Positions 33,074 through 42,450 of a stretch of 44,297 nucleotides of DNA are shown one piece after another. The number at the start of each line of letters is the position of its first letter. Within the stretch, counting starts at the first letter, position 1. The translations under genes and the position numbers were made by a program. Origin of the DNA: an uncultured SAR116 cluster alpha proteobacterium (GTDB lineage: Bacteria > Pseudomonadota > Alphaproteobacteria > Puniceispirillales > Puniceispirillaceae); NCBI GenBank assembly GCA_902578815.1, contig CACHEI010000015.1:1-44297 (forward strand), written 5' to 3'. A model generated the notes under the pieces. The model was given only the letters and a program-made list of their open reading frames with translations, had not been told where the DNA came from and did not search any database.

Positions 33074-34087
33074 ATGACAGATGTTCTGAACGCCATCGTC
33101 CTGCTTGGAAATTTTGTTCTCGTACCGGGCCTTGCCTATGGCAGCCAGCTTGCCCTCGGCGCGCTTGGCGTGACGCTGATTTACGGCATCCTGCGCTTTT
33201 CCAATCTGGCGCATGGTGAAACCATGTCCTTTGGCGCGATGATCACCATTTTGGTGACCTGGCTTCTGCAGGCCAATGGCATCAGTTTCCATCCGCTGCC
33301 AACGGCGTTGCTGGCACTTCCTTTCGGGATCATCGGCGCGGTGGCGCTATGCCTGATTGTTGACCGCCTTGTCTATCGCTATTACCGGCAGCAGCGCTCG
33401 ACCTCGTCGATCTATCTAATTGTCTCGATCGGTGTGATGCTGATCACCGGTGGTCTGATCCGTTTCATCATTGGTCCGGGTGACCGAAAGATCACCGATG
33501 GTGAGCGCTTCATCATCAAGGCGCGGGACTTCAAGGAAATGACCGGGTTGAATGAGGGGCTGGCGATTAAGACCACCCAGGGGGTTACGGTGATTACCGC
33601 CGTGTCCGTTGTCGCCTTTGTTTTCTGGTTTTTGGGCCGGACCCGCACCGGCAAGGCGATGCGCGCTTATTCGGACAATGAGGATCTGGCGCTACTGTCG
33701 GGGATCAATCCCGAACGTGTGGTGATGATCGCCTGGATCATGACCGGCGCGCTGGCGACCATCGCCGGCACGCTTTACGGCCTCGACAAGAGCTTCAAGC
33801 CCTTTACCTACATGCAGCTGCTCCTACCGATTTTTGCCGCCGCCATTGTTGGTGGCGTCGGCAATCCTATTGGTGCCATCGTTGGCGGTTTTGTCGTCGC
33901 CTTCTCTGAGCTCATCATCACCTTTGCCTACCGCAAGGTGTTCATGTATTTGCTTCCGGACGAAATGGCGCCTGAGGGCATGATCCAGTTGCTGTCGACC
34001 GATTATAAATTCGCCGTTTCCTTCGTGATTCTGGTGATTGTTCTTCTGGTGAAACCGACCGGCATTTTCAGCGGGAAATTATTATGA
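33074..34087 (+). CDS. livH: liv-type ABC transporter permease LivH
   Basis: 337 residues with about eight membrane helices; slightly longer than E. coli LivH. Family marks: GSQLALGALGVTLIYGILRFSNLAHGETMSFGA, and GAVALCLIVDRLVYR. The region between about 125 and 170 carries an inserted charged loop (GDRKITDGERFIIKARDFKEM). Its last four bases overlap the livM start. Confidence 0.92.
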   Translation: MTDVLNAIVLLGNFVLVPGLAYGSQLALGALGVTLIYGILRFSNLAHGETMSFGAMITILVTWLLQANGISFHPLPTALLALPFGIIGAVALCLIVDRLVYRYYRQQRSTSSIYLIVSIGVMLITGGLIRFIIGPGDRKITDGERFIIKARDFKEMTGLNEGLAIKTTQGVTVITAVSVVAFVFWFLGRTRTGKAMRAYSDNEDLALLSGINPERVVMIAWIMTGALATIAGTLYGLDKSFKPFTYMQLLLPIFAAAIVGGVGNPIGAIVGGFVVAFSELIITFAYRKVFMYLLPDEMAPEGMIQLLSTDYKFAVSFVILVIVLLVKPTGIFSGKLL

Positions 34088-35424
34088 CCCAGACGCATCA
34101 ACCCACCACCACCGCCCAGTCACGGCGCAACATCCTGCTGTTTGGCATTATGACGCTGCTGCTCTGCTTTGTTGGTTTTGTCCAGAGCTGGAACGTCACC
34201 TTCTCGCTGCTCAACATGTGCCTGATCTCGGCGATCATGGCGTTGGGGCTGAACATCCAGTGGGGTTATGCTGGGCTGTTCAATGTCGGCGTCATGGGTT
34301 TTGCCGCGCTTGGCGGGCTGGCAGGTGTTCTGGTATCGCAGGCACCGATCCCGGCAGCTTGGGCGGCTGGCGGTGCTGGTGTTGTCGGTGGTCTGATCAC
34401 CGGTCTTGCAACAATCCTCGCGGGTCTTGCGGTCTGGCGGCGCACCCGGATGCGGGGGCGGCAACGCCATTGGCTTACCGGGTTGACGGTGCTTGTGGGC
34501 TATACCGTGATGCGGATGATCATTGATCCGGCGGTCAGCGCCATCGAGGCGATTGATCCGGCCCGCGCCGGTTTTCTGGGTGGTGCCGGCATGCCGATCA
34601 TCTTCAGCTGGGCCGTTGGTGGCATTTTTGCCGCTGCTGTCGCTTGGGTAGTTGGCCGGATCTCGCTTGGTCTGCGGTCCGACTATCTGGCGATTGCCAC
34701 GCTAGGCATTTCTGAAATCATCATCTATTTCCTAAAATTTGAGGATTGGCTGACCAGGGGCGTGAAGAATGTTGCCGGTCTGTCGCGCCCGGTACCCTAT
34801 GAGGTCGATCTCAACAAATCGGCCCAGTTTCAAGAATTTGCCTCAAGCATCGGGATGAATGTGATTGATGCGTCATCGCTTGTCGTCAAGATCAGCTACG
34901 CCATTCTGTTCACCCTTGTCCTGCTGGTTATTCTGTGGCTGTCAGAGGCGGCTCTGCGCTCGCCCTGGGGGCGGATGATGCGGGCCATCCGCGATAACGA
35001 AACCGCGGCCAGCGCAATGGGCAAGGATGTCACCAGCCGGCATCTGCAGGTGTTTGTTCTAGGCTCCGCGGTTGTTGGCATTGCCGGTGCGATGCTGACC
35101 ACGCTAGATGGTCAGTTTACCCCAACCTCCTATCAGCCGCTGCGCTTTACCTTTCTGATCTGGGTGATGGTGATCATTGGGGGTTCGGGCAATAACTGGG
35201 GAGCGGTTCTTGGCGGCTTTCTGATCTGGTTTTTCTGGATTGAGGCCGAGCCGATGGGGCTGTGGGTTATGGATGCGCTGACCTCCGGCATGCCTGACGG
35301 CCATTGGCTGCGCATGCATCTGATGGACAGCGCCGCTCATACCAGACTGATGACCATGGGACTGGTGCTGCTGTTGGTGTTGCGCTTTTCGCCGCGTGGC
35401 CTGATCCCTGAGGTCAAGCGCTGA
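34084..35424 (+). CDS. livM: liv-type ABC transporter permease LivM
   Basis: 446 residues, about ten membrane helices. Signature segments: LNMCLISAIMALGLNIQWGYAGLFNVGVMGFAALG, RSDYLAIATLGISEII, SPWGRMMRAIRDNETAASAMGKD (the EAA-like loop contacting the ATPases) and IIGGSGNNWGAVLGGFLIW. ATG 34084 overlaps the livH stop (ATGA). Last gene of the importer operon; the 96-base gap downstream contains a possible promoter for the aminotransferase. Confidence 0.92.
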   Translation: MTQTHQPTTTAQSRRNILLFGIMTLLLCFVGFVQSWNVTFSLLNMCLISAIMALGLNIQWGYAGLFNVGVMGFAALGGLAGVLVSQAPIPAAWAAGGAGVVGGLITGLATILAGLAVWRRTRMRGRQRHWLTGLTVLVGYTVMRMIIDPAVSAIEAIDPARAGFLGGAGMPIIFSWAVGGIFAAAVAWVVGRISLGLRSDYLAIATLGISEIIIYFLKFEDWLTRGVKNVAGLSRPVPYEVDLNKSAQFQEFASSIGMNVIDASSLVVKISYAILFTLVLLVILWLSEAALRSPWGRMMRAIRDNETAASAMGKDVTSRHLQVFVLGSAVVGIAGAMLTTLDGQFTPTSYQPLRFTFLIWVMVIIGGSGNNWGAVLGGFLIWFFWIEAEPMGLWVMDALTSGMPDGHWLRMHLMDSAAHTRLMTMGLVLLLVLRFSPRGLIPEVKR

Positions 35425-35457
35425 CCGCCTACCTGGCCCATGGGGTAGATAAAGCCG

Positions 35458-35487
35458 TTGCATGATGCGGGCCAAATGCCGTACATA
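35458..35487 (+). promoter_or_regulatory. possible promoter of the tyrB-like gene
   Basis: TTGCAT (35458-35463), an 18-base spacer and TACATA (35482-35487) resemble a sigma-70 promoter about 35 bases before ATG 35521. It would allow expression independent of the liv operon. Confidence 0.33.
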
Positions 35488-35520
35488 ATCTTTATCTGAC
35501 CGCCAGCAAAAGAGACTGTC

Positions 35521-36711
35521 ATGCTCGAGAAATTCACCCCTGCAAAAGCCGATCCGATTCTGGGCCTTGGCAAGCTGTTCGCCGCTGATGAGCGCACCGG
35601 CAAGATTGATCTTGGTGTTGGCGTCTATAAGGATCCGACCGGCAACACACCGATCATGACGGCGGTCAGGAAAGCCGAGAAAATCCTCCATGAAAGCCAG
35701 ATCAGCAAGGCCTATAAGGGGCTTGCCGGTGACGAGGTTTTTCGCGACAAAATCCACGAGCTGGTGCTTGGTGATGCTGTCGAGGCCGGGCGGGTGGCAA
35801 CCTTGCAGACCCCGGGCGGTACTGGTGCCATTCGCCAACTCTATGAGGTGATCCGACAGCTCAATCCAGGCGCAACGATCTGGATCAGCGATCCGACATG
35901 GCCCTCGCATCTGGCGATGGCGGCGGCAATGGATCTGAAAACAGCCGGCTACACCTATTTTGATCCGGAAACACGCATGGTCGATTTTGAAGCGATGATG
36001 GCTGATCTTGTCGGCATGAAGGCGGGCGATATCCTGCTGCTGCATGGCTGTTGTCACAACCCTACCGGGGCCAATCTCGACGCTGCACAATGGGCGGCGC
36101 TGACCGATTTCGTCCTCGCCACCAACATCACACCCTTTGTCGATATTGCCTATCAGGGATTTGGTGATGGTCTTGACGAGGATGCGGCGAATATGCGGGC
36201 GATGGCGGCGCGTGTTCCCGAGATGCTGATTGCCTCTTCCTGCTCAAAGAATTTTGGCCTTTATCGTGATCGGGTTGGTTGCGCCATGGTGATCTGTACT
36301 GATACGGCGATTGCCGAGACGGCATCAGGCAATCTGGCGGTGCTGAACCGGCTGAACTATTCGTTCGCGCCCGATCATGGGGCGGCGCTTGTCGCGATCA
36401 TCCTCAGCGATGACGCCCTACGCGCCGAATGGATGACGGAACTTGCCGCGATGCGGCAGACGATGCTGACAATCCGCCGTGATCTTGCCGATGCACTGCG
36501 CCAGCAATGCAATTCTGACCGCTTTGATTTCATTGCCGAACATCGGGGCATGTTTTCGCGTCTTGGCCTGCCGGCCAAACAGGTGCAGAGCCTGCGCGAT
36601 GACCATGCGATCTATGTCGTTGGTGACAGCCGGATCAACATTGCTGGCTTGTGTGGCGGCAAGCATGAACCCTTTGCTGCCGCCGTGGCAAAGGTTGCGT
36701 CCGCGTCCTGA
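35521..36711 (+). CDS. aromatic/aspartate-type aminotransferase (TyrB/AspC family)
   Basis: 396 residues, the standard length for class I aspartate/aromatic aminotransferases. N-terminal KADPILGLGKLFAADERTGKIDLGVGVYKD, PGGTGAIRQLYEVI, ISDPTWPSH, HGCCHNPTGANLD, PFVDIAYQGFGDGLDED, and SSCSKNFGLYRDRVG with the PLP Lys243. The C-terminal Arg that binds the substrate carboxylate is in DSRINIAGL. It transfers the amino group of aromatic or dicarboxylic amino acids to 2-oxoglutarate, a natural first step after import by the adjacent liv system. Confidence 0.9.
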   Translation: MLEKFTPAKADPILGLGKLFAADERTGKIDLGVGVYKDPTGNTPIMTAVRKAEKILHESQISKAYKGLAGDEVFRDKIHELVLGDAVEAGRVATLQTPGGTGAIRQLYEVIRQLNPGATIWISDPTWPSHLAMAAAMDLKTAGYTYFDPETRMVDFEAMMADLVGMKAGDILLLHGCCHNPTGANLDAAQWAALTDFVLATNITPFVDIAYQGFGDGLDEDAANMRAMAARVPEMLIASSCSKNFGLYRDRVGCAMVICTDTAIAETASGNLAVLNRLNYSFAPDHGAALVAIILSDDALRAEWMTELAAMRQTMLTIRRDLADALRQQCNSDRFDFIAEHRGMFSRLGLPAKQVQSLRDDHAIYVVGDSRINIAGLCGGKHEPFAAAVAKVASAS

Positions 36712-36780
36712 AAATAGCTTGCGGCGCGGGTGATTGTCGCGTTTCATCATCCGGTGCAAAAAAACGTGATGGGGTGATTA

Positions 36781-38466
36781 ATGGCACAGAAGGCGGCAAA
36801 CGGTACTCTGCGCAGCGGTGCCCAGCTGCTGATGGATTGCCTTGTCGCGCTGGGCGCGCAAAAGGGTTTTGGCGTTCCGGGTGAGTCCTATCTGGCAGTG
36901 CTTGACGCGATGTATGATCACCGCGCCGATTTTGACTTCATCATGACCCGCCAGGAAGGCGGAGCGGCCTATATGGCGGCTGCGTGGGGCAAGCTGACGG
37001 GCGCGCCGGGCCTGTGTTTTGTCACCCGTGGCCCGGGAGCGACTAATGCCTCGATTGGCGTGCACACGGCGATGCAGGATTCGCTGCCGATGCTGCTGTT
37101 CATCGGTCAGATCGGCGCTGACATGGCGGGCCGCGAGGCGTTTCAGGAAATAGATTACAACGCCTTTTTCGGGCCGATCGCCAAATGGACGGTAGAGATC
37201 GACGATCCCGACCGGGTACCTGAGATGATCAGCCGCGCCTGGAGTACGGCGCTGTCCGGGCGTCCAGGGCCGGTGATTGTCGCACTTCCCGAAACCATGC
37301 TGACGGCGATGACGGCGGCGCGTCCCTGCGGCCCTGTAACCATTCCTGAGCCGGCCCCCACCGCAGACGATGCCAACCAGCTCGCCAGTCTGCTGGCAAC
37401 GGCAAGCCGGCCGGTGATTCTTCTTGGCGGCACCCGTTGGCAGGATGAGGCGGCGCGGCAGGTAGAGACCTTCGCCTGCGCTGCTGATGTCCCGGTTGTG
37501 GCGGCGTTCCGCTTCCATGACATCATTGACAATCACAGTCCCTGCTATGCCGGCGATGCTGGTGTTGGCATGCTTGCCTACATGAAACAGCTGCTAACCG
37601 ATGCGGATCTGATTCTCGCCCTCAATGTCCGTTTCGACGAAATGACCACTGCCGGCTACAGCCTGTTTGACGTGCCACGAATGGCGGCAACACTTATTCA
37701 CAGTCATGCCTCTGACGCTGAGCTTGGTAAGATCTACATGGCCGATCTGCCGCTTCACGCCGGCCCTAACCAGATGGCGGCATTGCTGGCCGGGCTAAGG
37801 CTTCCGGTCTCGGCGGCGCGCACCAGCTGGGCCACTGCCGCGCGCGAGGCCTATCTTGGAAGCTTTGCCGCCCCGCAGCCACCGGGCGATATCGACATGC
37901 GGCAGATCATGGCGCATCTGCAGGCAGAGCTTCCCGATGATGCTATCATCACCCATGGCGCCGGCAATTTTGCCATGTGGCCGAACAAATTCTTCAAATT
38001 TGGCAGGGAGGCACGCCAGCTTGGTCCCCAGAGTGGCAGCATGGGCTTTGGCGTAACCGCCGCGCTTGCCGCCAAGGCGTATGATCCGGACCGCTTTGTT
38101 CTGTGCTTTGCCGGTGACGGTGATTTCCAGATGAATGGCAACGAGCTTGGCGCGGCCATGCAGGCTGGCCTCTATCCCATCTTCATCATTCTCAATAACG
38201 CCAGCTATGGCACCATCCGCATGCACCAGGAACGAACCTATCCCGCACGTGTTTCAGGAACCGATATCGTAAATCCGGATTTTGCTGCGCTTGCAAGGGC
38301 CTATGGCATACATGGCGAGACCGTCACCCACACCGGTGAATTTGCCGCCGCTTTTGCACGCGCGTCTGCCTCGCCAACAGGTGGGGTGATCGAACTGCAG
38401 ATCGACACCGAGGCTCTCAGCCCCCGTGCCACCATCTCGGGCCTGCGAGCCGCCGCAAAATCCTAG
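36781..38466 (+). CDS. thiamine-diphosphate enzyme of the acetolactate-synthase/decarboxylase superfamily
   Basis: 561 residues. N-terminal pyrimidine-binding domain with the catalytic Glu in TRQEGGAAYMAAAWGKLTG, the FVTRGPGATNASIGVHTAMQDS segment, a central FAD/DHS-like domain, and the C-terminal ThDP-binding motif GDGDFQMNGNELGAAMQAGLYPIFIILNN. It is not clearly a biosynthetic IlvB (no ilvN nearby). With an aminotransferase upstream, a 2-oxo-acid decarboxylase or lyase, as in the AruH-AruI arginine transaminase route, is one possibility. Co-directional with tyrB-like (69-base gap) and the class V enzyme (28-base gap). Confidence 0.85.
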   Translation: MAQKAANGTLRSGAQLLMDCLVALGAQKGFGVPGESYLAVLDAMYDHRADFDFIMTRQEGGAAYMAAAWGKLTGAPGLCFVTRGPGATNASIGVHTAMQDSLPMLLFIGQIGADMAGREAFQEIDYNAFFGPIAKWTVEIDDPDRVPEMISRAWSTALSGRPGPVIVALPETMLTAMTAARPCGPVTIPEPAPTADDANQLASLLATASRPVILLGGTRWQDEAARQVETFACAADVPVVAAFRFHDIIDNHSPCYAGDAGVGMLAYMKQLLTDADLILALNVRFDEMTTAGYSLFDVPRMAATLIHSHASDAELGKIYMADLPLHAGPNQMAALLAGLRLPVSAARTSWATAAREAYLGSFAAPQPPGDIDMRQIMAHLQAELPDDAIITHGAGNFAMWPNKFFKFGREARQLGPQSGSMGFGVTAALAAKAYDPDRFVLCFAGDGDFQMNGNELGAAMQAGLYPIFIILNNASYGTIRMHQERTYPARVSGTDIVNPDFAALARAYGIHGETVTHTGEFAAAFARASASPTGGVIELQIDTEALSPRATISGLRAAAKS

Positions 38467-38494
38467 ACCCATCGCCTAATACGGAGGAACCGAC

Positions 38495-39739
38495 ATGACT
38501 GAACTCGACATCGACTTTGTGCGTTCGCAGTTTCCCGCCTTTGCCCAACCAGCGCTCCAGGGCCAGGTCTTCTTTGAAAATGCCGGTGGCTCCTATACCT
38601 GTGGTCAGGTGATTGACCGCCTGCACCGCTTCTACACCGAGCGGAAGGTCCAGCCCTATGGCTTCTTTCCGGCGTCGCGCGCAGGTGGCGAGGAAATGGA
38701 CGAGGCGCAGACCCGTCTTGCGGCGCTACTGAATGTCGAGACGGATGAACTCAGCTTCGGTCCCTCGACTAGCCAGAACACCTATGTTATGGCGCAGGCC
38801 TTTGCCGCGATGCTCAGCCCGGGCGATGCCATAATTGTCACTGATCAGGATCACGAAGCCAATACCGGCGTCTGGCGCCGTCTTGCCGAACATGGGATCG
38901 AGGTGCGCGAATGGCATGTCGACGCTGAACAGGGCCAGCTCAGCACCGATGATCTGGCGCCACTTCTGGACGGGCCTGTCAGGCTGGTCTGTTTTCCGCA
39001 TTGCTCGAACATTGTTGGCCAGGAGAATCCCGTCGCCCGGATCGTGGCGATGGCGCATGCGGCGGGGGCTGTCACCTGCGTCGATGGTGTCAGCATGGCC
39101 CCGCATGGTCTGCCTGATGTTGCTGCGCTTGGCACTGATATTTATCTGTTTTCCAGCTACAAAACCTATGGCCCGCATCAGGGCGTGATGATCGTGCGCC
39201 ACGCACTTGCCGACCGGCTGCCCAATCAGGCGCATTTCTTCAACGCTGGCACGCGCACCAAACGCTTCACGCCGGCCGGTCCCGACCATGCCCAGATTGC
39301 CGCTGCTGCTGGCGTGGCCGATTACATCGACACGCTCTACAGCCATCATTATGGCACAGATGCCAATGCAGGCGACGCTGCCCACAGGGGGCGGTCTGTC
39401 TGCGCCCTGCAGCGCGCCTATGAGGACAAAACCCTTGCCCCGCTTCTCGACTGGCTTCGTGGACGTAATGATGTGCGCATTCTAGGCAATGATCATACCG
39501 ACACCGCCACCGGCAGGGTGCCAACTGTGGCGCTGCATACTGCGCGTCCGGCGGCTGCCATTGCCACTGACCTCGCGGCGCACGGGGTGATGGCCGGTGC
39601 CGGTGATTTTTATGCTGTGCGCACCATCAGCGCGCTTGGCTGCGATCCGAAGGCCGGCGTCCTGCGCCTCAGTTTCGTGCATTACACGAGCGCTAACGAG
39701 GTTGAACAGTTGATCAGGGGGCTTGATGCGACGCTCTGA
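38495..39739 (+). CDS. cysteine desulfurase-like class V PLP enzyme
   Basis: 414 residues. Fold type I, class V: FFENAGGSYTCGQV at the N-terminus, FGPSTSQNTYVMA, the His120 region (TDQDHEANTGVWRRL) that stacks on PLP, CVDGVSMAPHGLPDV, and PLP Lys223 in SSYKTYGPHQG. There is no clear conserved catalytic Cys loop of IscS/SufS type and no iron-sulfur assembly genes nearby, so a role as desulfurase for Fe-S clusters is unlikely; a pathway-specific lyase or transaminase is more probable. AGGAACCG lies just before ATG 38495. It follows the ThDP gene after 28 bases. Confidence 0.85.
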   Translation: MTELDIDFVRSQFPAFAQPALQGQVFFENAGGSYTCGQVIDRLHRFYTERKVQPYGFFPASRAGGEEMDEAQTRLAALLNVETDELSFGPSTSQNTYVMAQAFAAMLSPGDAIIVTDQDHEANTGVWRRLAEHGIEVREWHVDAEQGQLSTDDLAPLLDGPVRLVCFPHCSNIVGQENPVARIVAMAHAAGAVTCVDGVSMAPHGLPDVAALGTDIYLFSSYKTYGPHQGVMIVRHALADRLPNQAHFFNAGTRTKRFTPAGPDHAQIAAAAGVADYIDTLYSHHYGTDANAGDAAHRGRSVCALQRAYEDKTLAPLLDWLRGRNDVRILGNDHTDTATGRVPTVALHTARPAAAIATDLAAHGVMAGAGDFYAVRTISALGCDPKAGVLRLSFVHYTSANEVEQLIRGLDATL

Positions 39740-39813
39740 ACGCGGCCCTGATTTTACTCTCGCCGCGGTCACGCGAACGCCGGCTTTCATTTTCCGCTCG
39801 ACATGTGGCACAA

Positions 39814-39831
39814 AATAGGATATTTCCTATT
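39814..39831. repeat. perfect inverted repeat between two convergent genes
   Basis: AATAGGA (39814-39820) and TCCTATT (39825-39831) are exact reverse complements around TATT. AT-rich and without a T-run, so it is a poor terminator, yet it lies between two gene 3' ends where an operator is not expected. Confidence 0.4.
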
Positions 39832-39932
39832 GCACGCTAAACGATATAATGCTGCCTGCCAACATCAGGGTCTTTTGTAACCCAGGGCGTTTTGTGATTA
39901 ATGTTCCTGTGCAACGGGTGACGACAGGCACC

Positions 39933-41096
39933 TCACAGCCCGGCGACAAGCCGCTGATTGAGTTTTGCCAACATGTCATCACATAAGGCAAGTTGCTGTC
40001 TTGTAACAAATTCATCCGGTTTATGTCCCTGATCCATGGATCCGGGGCCGCAGATCACCGTCGGAATTCCCAGATCGCGGGAAAACAGCCCGCCCTCGGT
40101 GCCAAAGGCCATTTTGATTGTGGTATTGGCGCCGGTCAGTGACTTCAACAGCGTTACAACATCCTCGTCCGCGGCGGTGTTCAACCCGGGATAGGTGTTG
40201 GTAATTGTGAAATTGATCGCCGCTTCCGGTGCGATCTGCTGCGCTCTGGCAATGATTGGCGCTATTCGGCGCTCGATTGTCTGGATGATGTCCTGCGGAT
40301 TGTCCTCCGCTAGATTGCGGATTTCAAAATCGATGACGGCCTCATGCGGGACGATGTTCAACTGCACACCGCCGTCAATCCGTCCGACATGGAGGGTGGT
40401 ATAGGGAATATTATAATCATCGTCCTGCGCACCATTCTGGCGCAGCTCATCCTGCGTGGCGCGAATCTCGCCCGCCAAGTCACAGGCAAGATGCAGCGCA
40501 TTGACCGCCAGTGGCGCCAGCGCCGAATGGCCGGCCCTGCCGTGGCAATGCGCCCGAATCGCTGTCTTGCCCTTATGGCCGGTGCCAAGCCCCATCTGGG
40601 TTGGCTCACCGACGATGCACATTGCTGGCTGGAAGGGGGCTTTAGCCATCATCTCGATCATTGAGCGCACGCCAATGCAGCCGATTTCCTCGTCATGGGA
40701 CAGCGCCAGATGGAGCGGCGAGCGCAATGGCAGCCGGCTGGCGGCAACGAAGCTGGCAATCGCTGCGGCGCAAAAGCCTTTCATGTCTGCCGTGCCGCGT
40801 CCATAAAGCCGACCATCCTCCTCGGTGCAGGTAAAGGCTGGCCGGGTCCAGTCCTGTCCGTCGATCGGCACAACATCGGTGTGGCCGGACAGCATCACGC
40901 CGCCATTATCCGGCTCCTGTGGGCCGGTGCTGGTAAACAGATTGGCCTTCTTGCCACTATCATCGGGAATCACCGTCACGCTGATTCCGGCATCATCCAG
41001 ACGGTCGGCAACATAATCTATCAACGCCCGGTTTGGGTCACGGCTGACCGTGGCAAAGCTGATCAAATCATGAAGAATTTCAACTGTTTGGGACAT
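39933..41096 (-). CDS. argE: acetylornithine deacetylase / M20-family amidohydrolase
   Basis: 387 residues from ATG 41096; a GTG one codon earlier is less likely, and AAGG lies seven bases upstream. M20 di-zinc deacylase: metal ligands in LSGHTDVVP, GRGTADMKGFCAA, LSHDEEIGCIGVRS and GEPTQMGLGTGHKG, a dimerisation lid domain in the middle, and the terminal GPGSMDQGHKPDEFV. Closest in pattern to ArgE, which deacetylates N-acetylornithine; a relative acting on other N-acyl amino acids is possible, given the catabolic neighbours and lack of arg genes. It is divergent from the PatB-like gene. Confidence 0.85.
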   Translation of the reverse strand: MSQTVEILHDLISFATVSRDPNRALIDYVADRLDDAGISVTVIPDDSGKKANLFTSTGPQEPDNGGVMLSGHTDVVPIDGQDWTRPAFTCTEEDGRLYGRGTADMKGFCAAAIASFVAASRLPLRSPLHLALSHDEEIGCIGVRSMIEMMAKAPFQPAMCIVGEPTQMGLGTGHKGKTAIRAHCHGRAGHSALAPLAVNALHLACDLAGEIRATQDELRQNGAQDDDYNIPYTTLHVGRIDGGVQLNIVPHEAVIDFEIRNLAEDNPQDIIQTIERRIAPIIARAQQIAPEAAINFTITNTYPGLNTAADEDVVTLLKSLTGANTTIKMAFGTEGGLFSRDLGIPTVICGPGSMDQGHKPDEFVTRQQLALCDDMLAKLNQRLVAGL

Positions 41097-41224
41097 CACA
41101 CACCTTTTTGCCAGCGATTACGCTGTTGATACCATTTCATCAACTGGCTATGACTTGTGAGATTAACCGGCACTTAATGAGATGGCAAACCAACAGGTGT
41201 ATTCCACCGCCATTTTCACCATCC

Positions 41225-42430
41225 ATGATGATGCCAGCACAAACAGAAAGACAGACCGTGACAATTGATTTTGACAGGATCATCGACCGCCGCAACACCC
41301 ATTCAAGCAAATGGGACAGCATGCAGGCCAGCTATGGTGTCTCACCCAACACCGGCATTCCAATGTGGGTGGCCGATATGGATTTCCGTCCGCCACAACA
41401 GGTTGATGCCGCCCTTGCAGCGGAAATGGCGCATGGCGTCTATGGCTATTACGACAATCCGGCGAGCTATGCGGCAGCGCTTTCTGGCTGGATGGAACGG
41501 CGGCATAACTGGCGCGTCGATCCGTCCTGGCTGTTGCAGACGCATGGCCTTGTCAATGCGCTGGCGCTGTCTATCAGCGCCTTTTCCAACCCGGGTGAGG
41601 GGGTCATCGTGTTCTCTCCGGTCTATCACTGGTTCGGCACCATTGTCGACGCCAATGACCGGCGGCTTGTCGAATCCGAGCTGGTGCAGCGCGAGGGTGT
41701 CTACCACATGGACCTTGAGGCACTGGAGGCGCAGCTGACCGGCGATGAACGGCTTGTCCTGCTCTGCTCGCCGCACAATCCAGGGGGGCGCGTCTGGTCC
41801 GCGGCCGAGCTTGGTGCGCTTGCCGATTTCTGCGTCAAACATGATCTCGTGCTGATCAGCGACGAGGTGCATAACGATCTGATCATGCCCGGTCACAGCC
41901 ATGTTGTCGCACCGCTTGCGATGCCGCAGGCAGCTGACCGTCTTGTCACGCTGATCGCGACGACCAAGACCTTCAATCTGGCTGGTGGCATGACTGGCAG
42001 CATGGTGATTCCCGATCAGGCGCTGCGCAGGAAGCTGGCAAAAACGCACAGGGCGGCCGGCATGTCGGTCAACCGGTTCGGCATGGTGATGGCCGAGGCG
42101 GCCTATCTGCATGGGGCTGACTGGCTTGACGAGCTGCTTGTCTATCTCGATGGCAACCGCCAGCTGCTGAGTGATGAGCTTTCGCAAATCCGGGGTGTCA
42201 GCGTGATGCCGCTGCAGGCAACCTATCTGTGCTGGGTGGATTTTGCCGGCACCGAAATGGCCCCGGCTGAATTCATCGGGCGCATTCAGGATGCCGGTGT
42301 TGCCGCCAGCCATGGCTCAGCATTCGGTGCCGGTGGTGACAGTTTCATGCGGTTCAATATCGCAACGCCGCGCGCTCAGCTGGCCACGGCAATGCAGCGC
42401 CTGCGCACCGCCTTTGCCGATTTGCAATAG
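41225..42430 (+). CDS. MalY/PatB family PLP-dependent beta-C-S lyase
   Basis: 401 residues from ATG 41225. The GTG at 41258, just before TIDFDRIIDRRNTHSSKWD, is an attractive alternative because the family starts there; an upstream start at 41108 is unlikely. Family marks: IDRRNTHSSKWDSM, PMWVADMDFRPP, VYGYYDNP, FSPVYHWF, CSPHNPGGRVWS, SDEVHNDL, and PLP Lys248 in TTKTFNLAGG. Members split cystathionine or other cysteine S-conjugates to a thiol, pyruvate and ammonia. The nearby class V enzyme could share sulfur-containing amino-acid substrates, but this is guesswork. Confidence 0.88.
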   Translation: MMMPAQTERQTVTIDFDRIIDRRNTHSSKWDSMQASYGVSPNTGIPMWVADMDFRPPQQVDAALAAEMAHGVYGYYDNPASYAAALSGWMERRHNWRVDPSWLLQTHGLVNALALSISAFSNPGEGVIVFSPVYHWFGTIVDANDRRLVESELVQREGVYHMDLEALEAQLTGDERLVLLCSPHNPGGRVWSAAELGALADFCVKHDLVLISDEVHNDLIMPGHSHVVAPLAMPQAADRLVTLIATTKTFNLAGGMTGSMVIPDQALRRKLAKTHRAAGMSVNRFGMVMAEAAYLHGADWLDELLVYLDGNRQLLSDELSQIRGVSVMPLQATYLCWVDFAGTEMAPAEFIGRIQDAGVAASHGSAFGAGGDSFMRFNIATPRAQLATAMQRLRTAFADLQ

Positions 42431-42450
42431 GCGCTGCCCGGGACGGGCTA

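Noticed and set aside
35104..36090. 328-codon minus-strand frame across livM end and the aminotransferase
   Set aside because: Overlaps two well-supported plus-strand genes; translation is Arg/His/Gln-rich without any recognisable motif.
36778..37536. 252-codon minus-strand frame
   Set aside because: Shadow of the ThDP enzyme gene; same codon-bias artefact.
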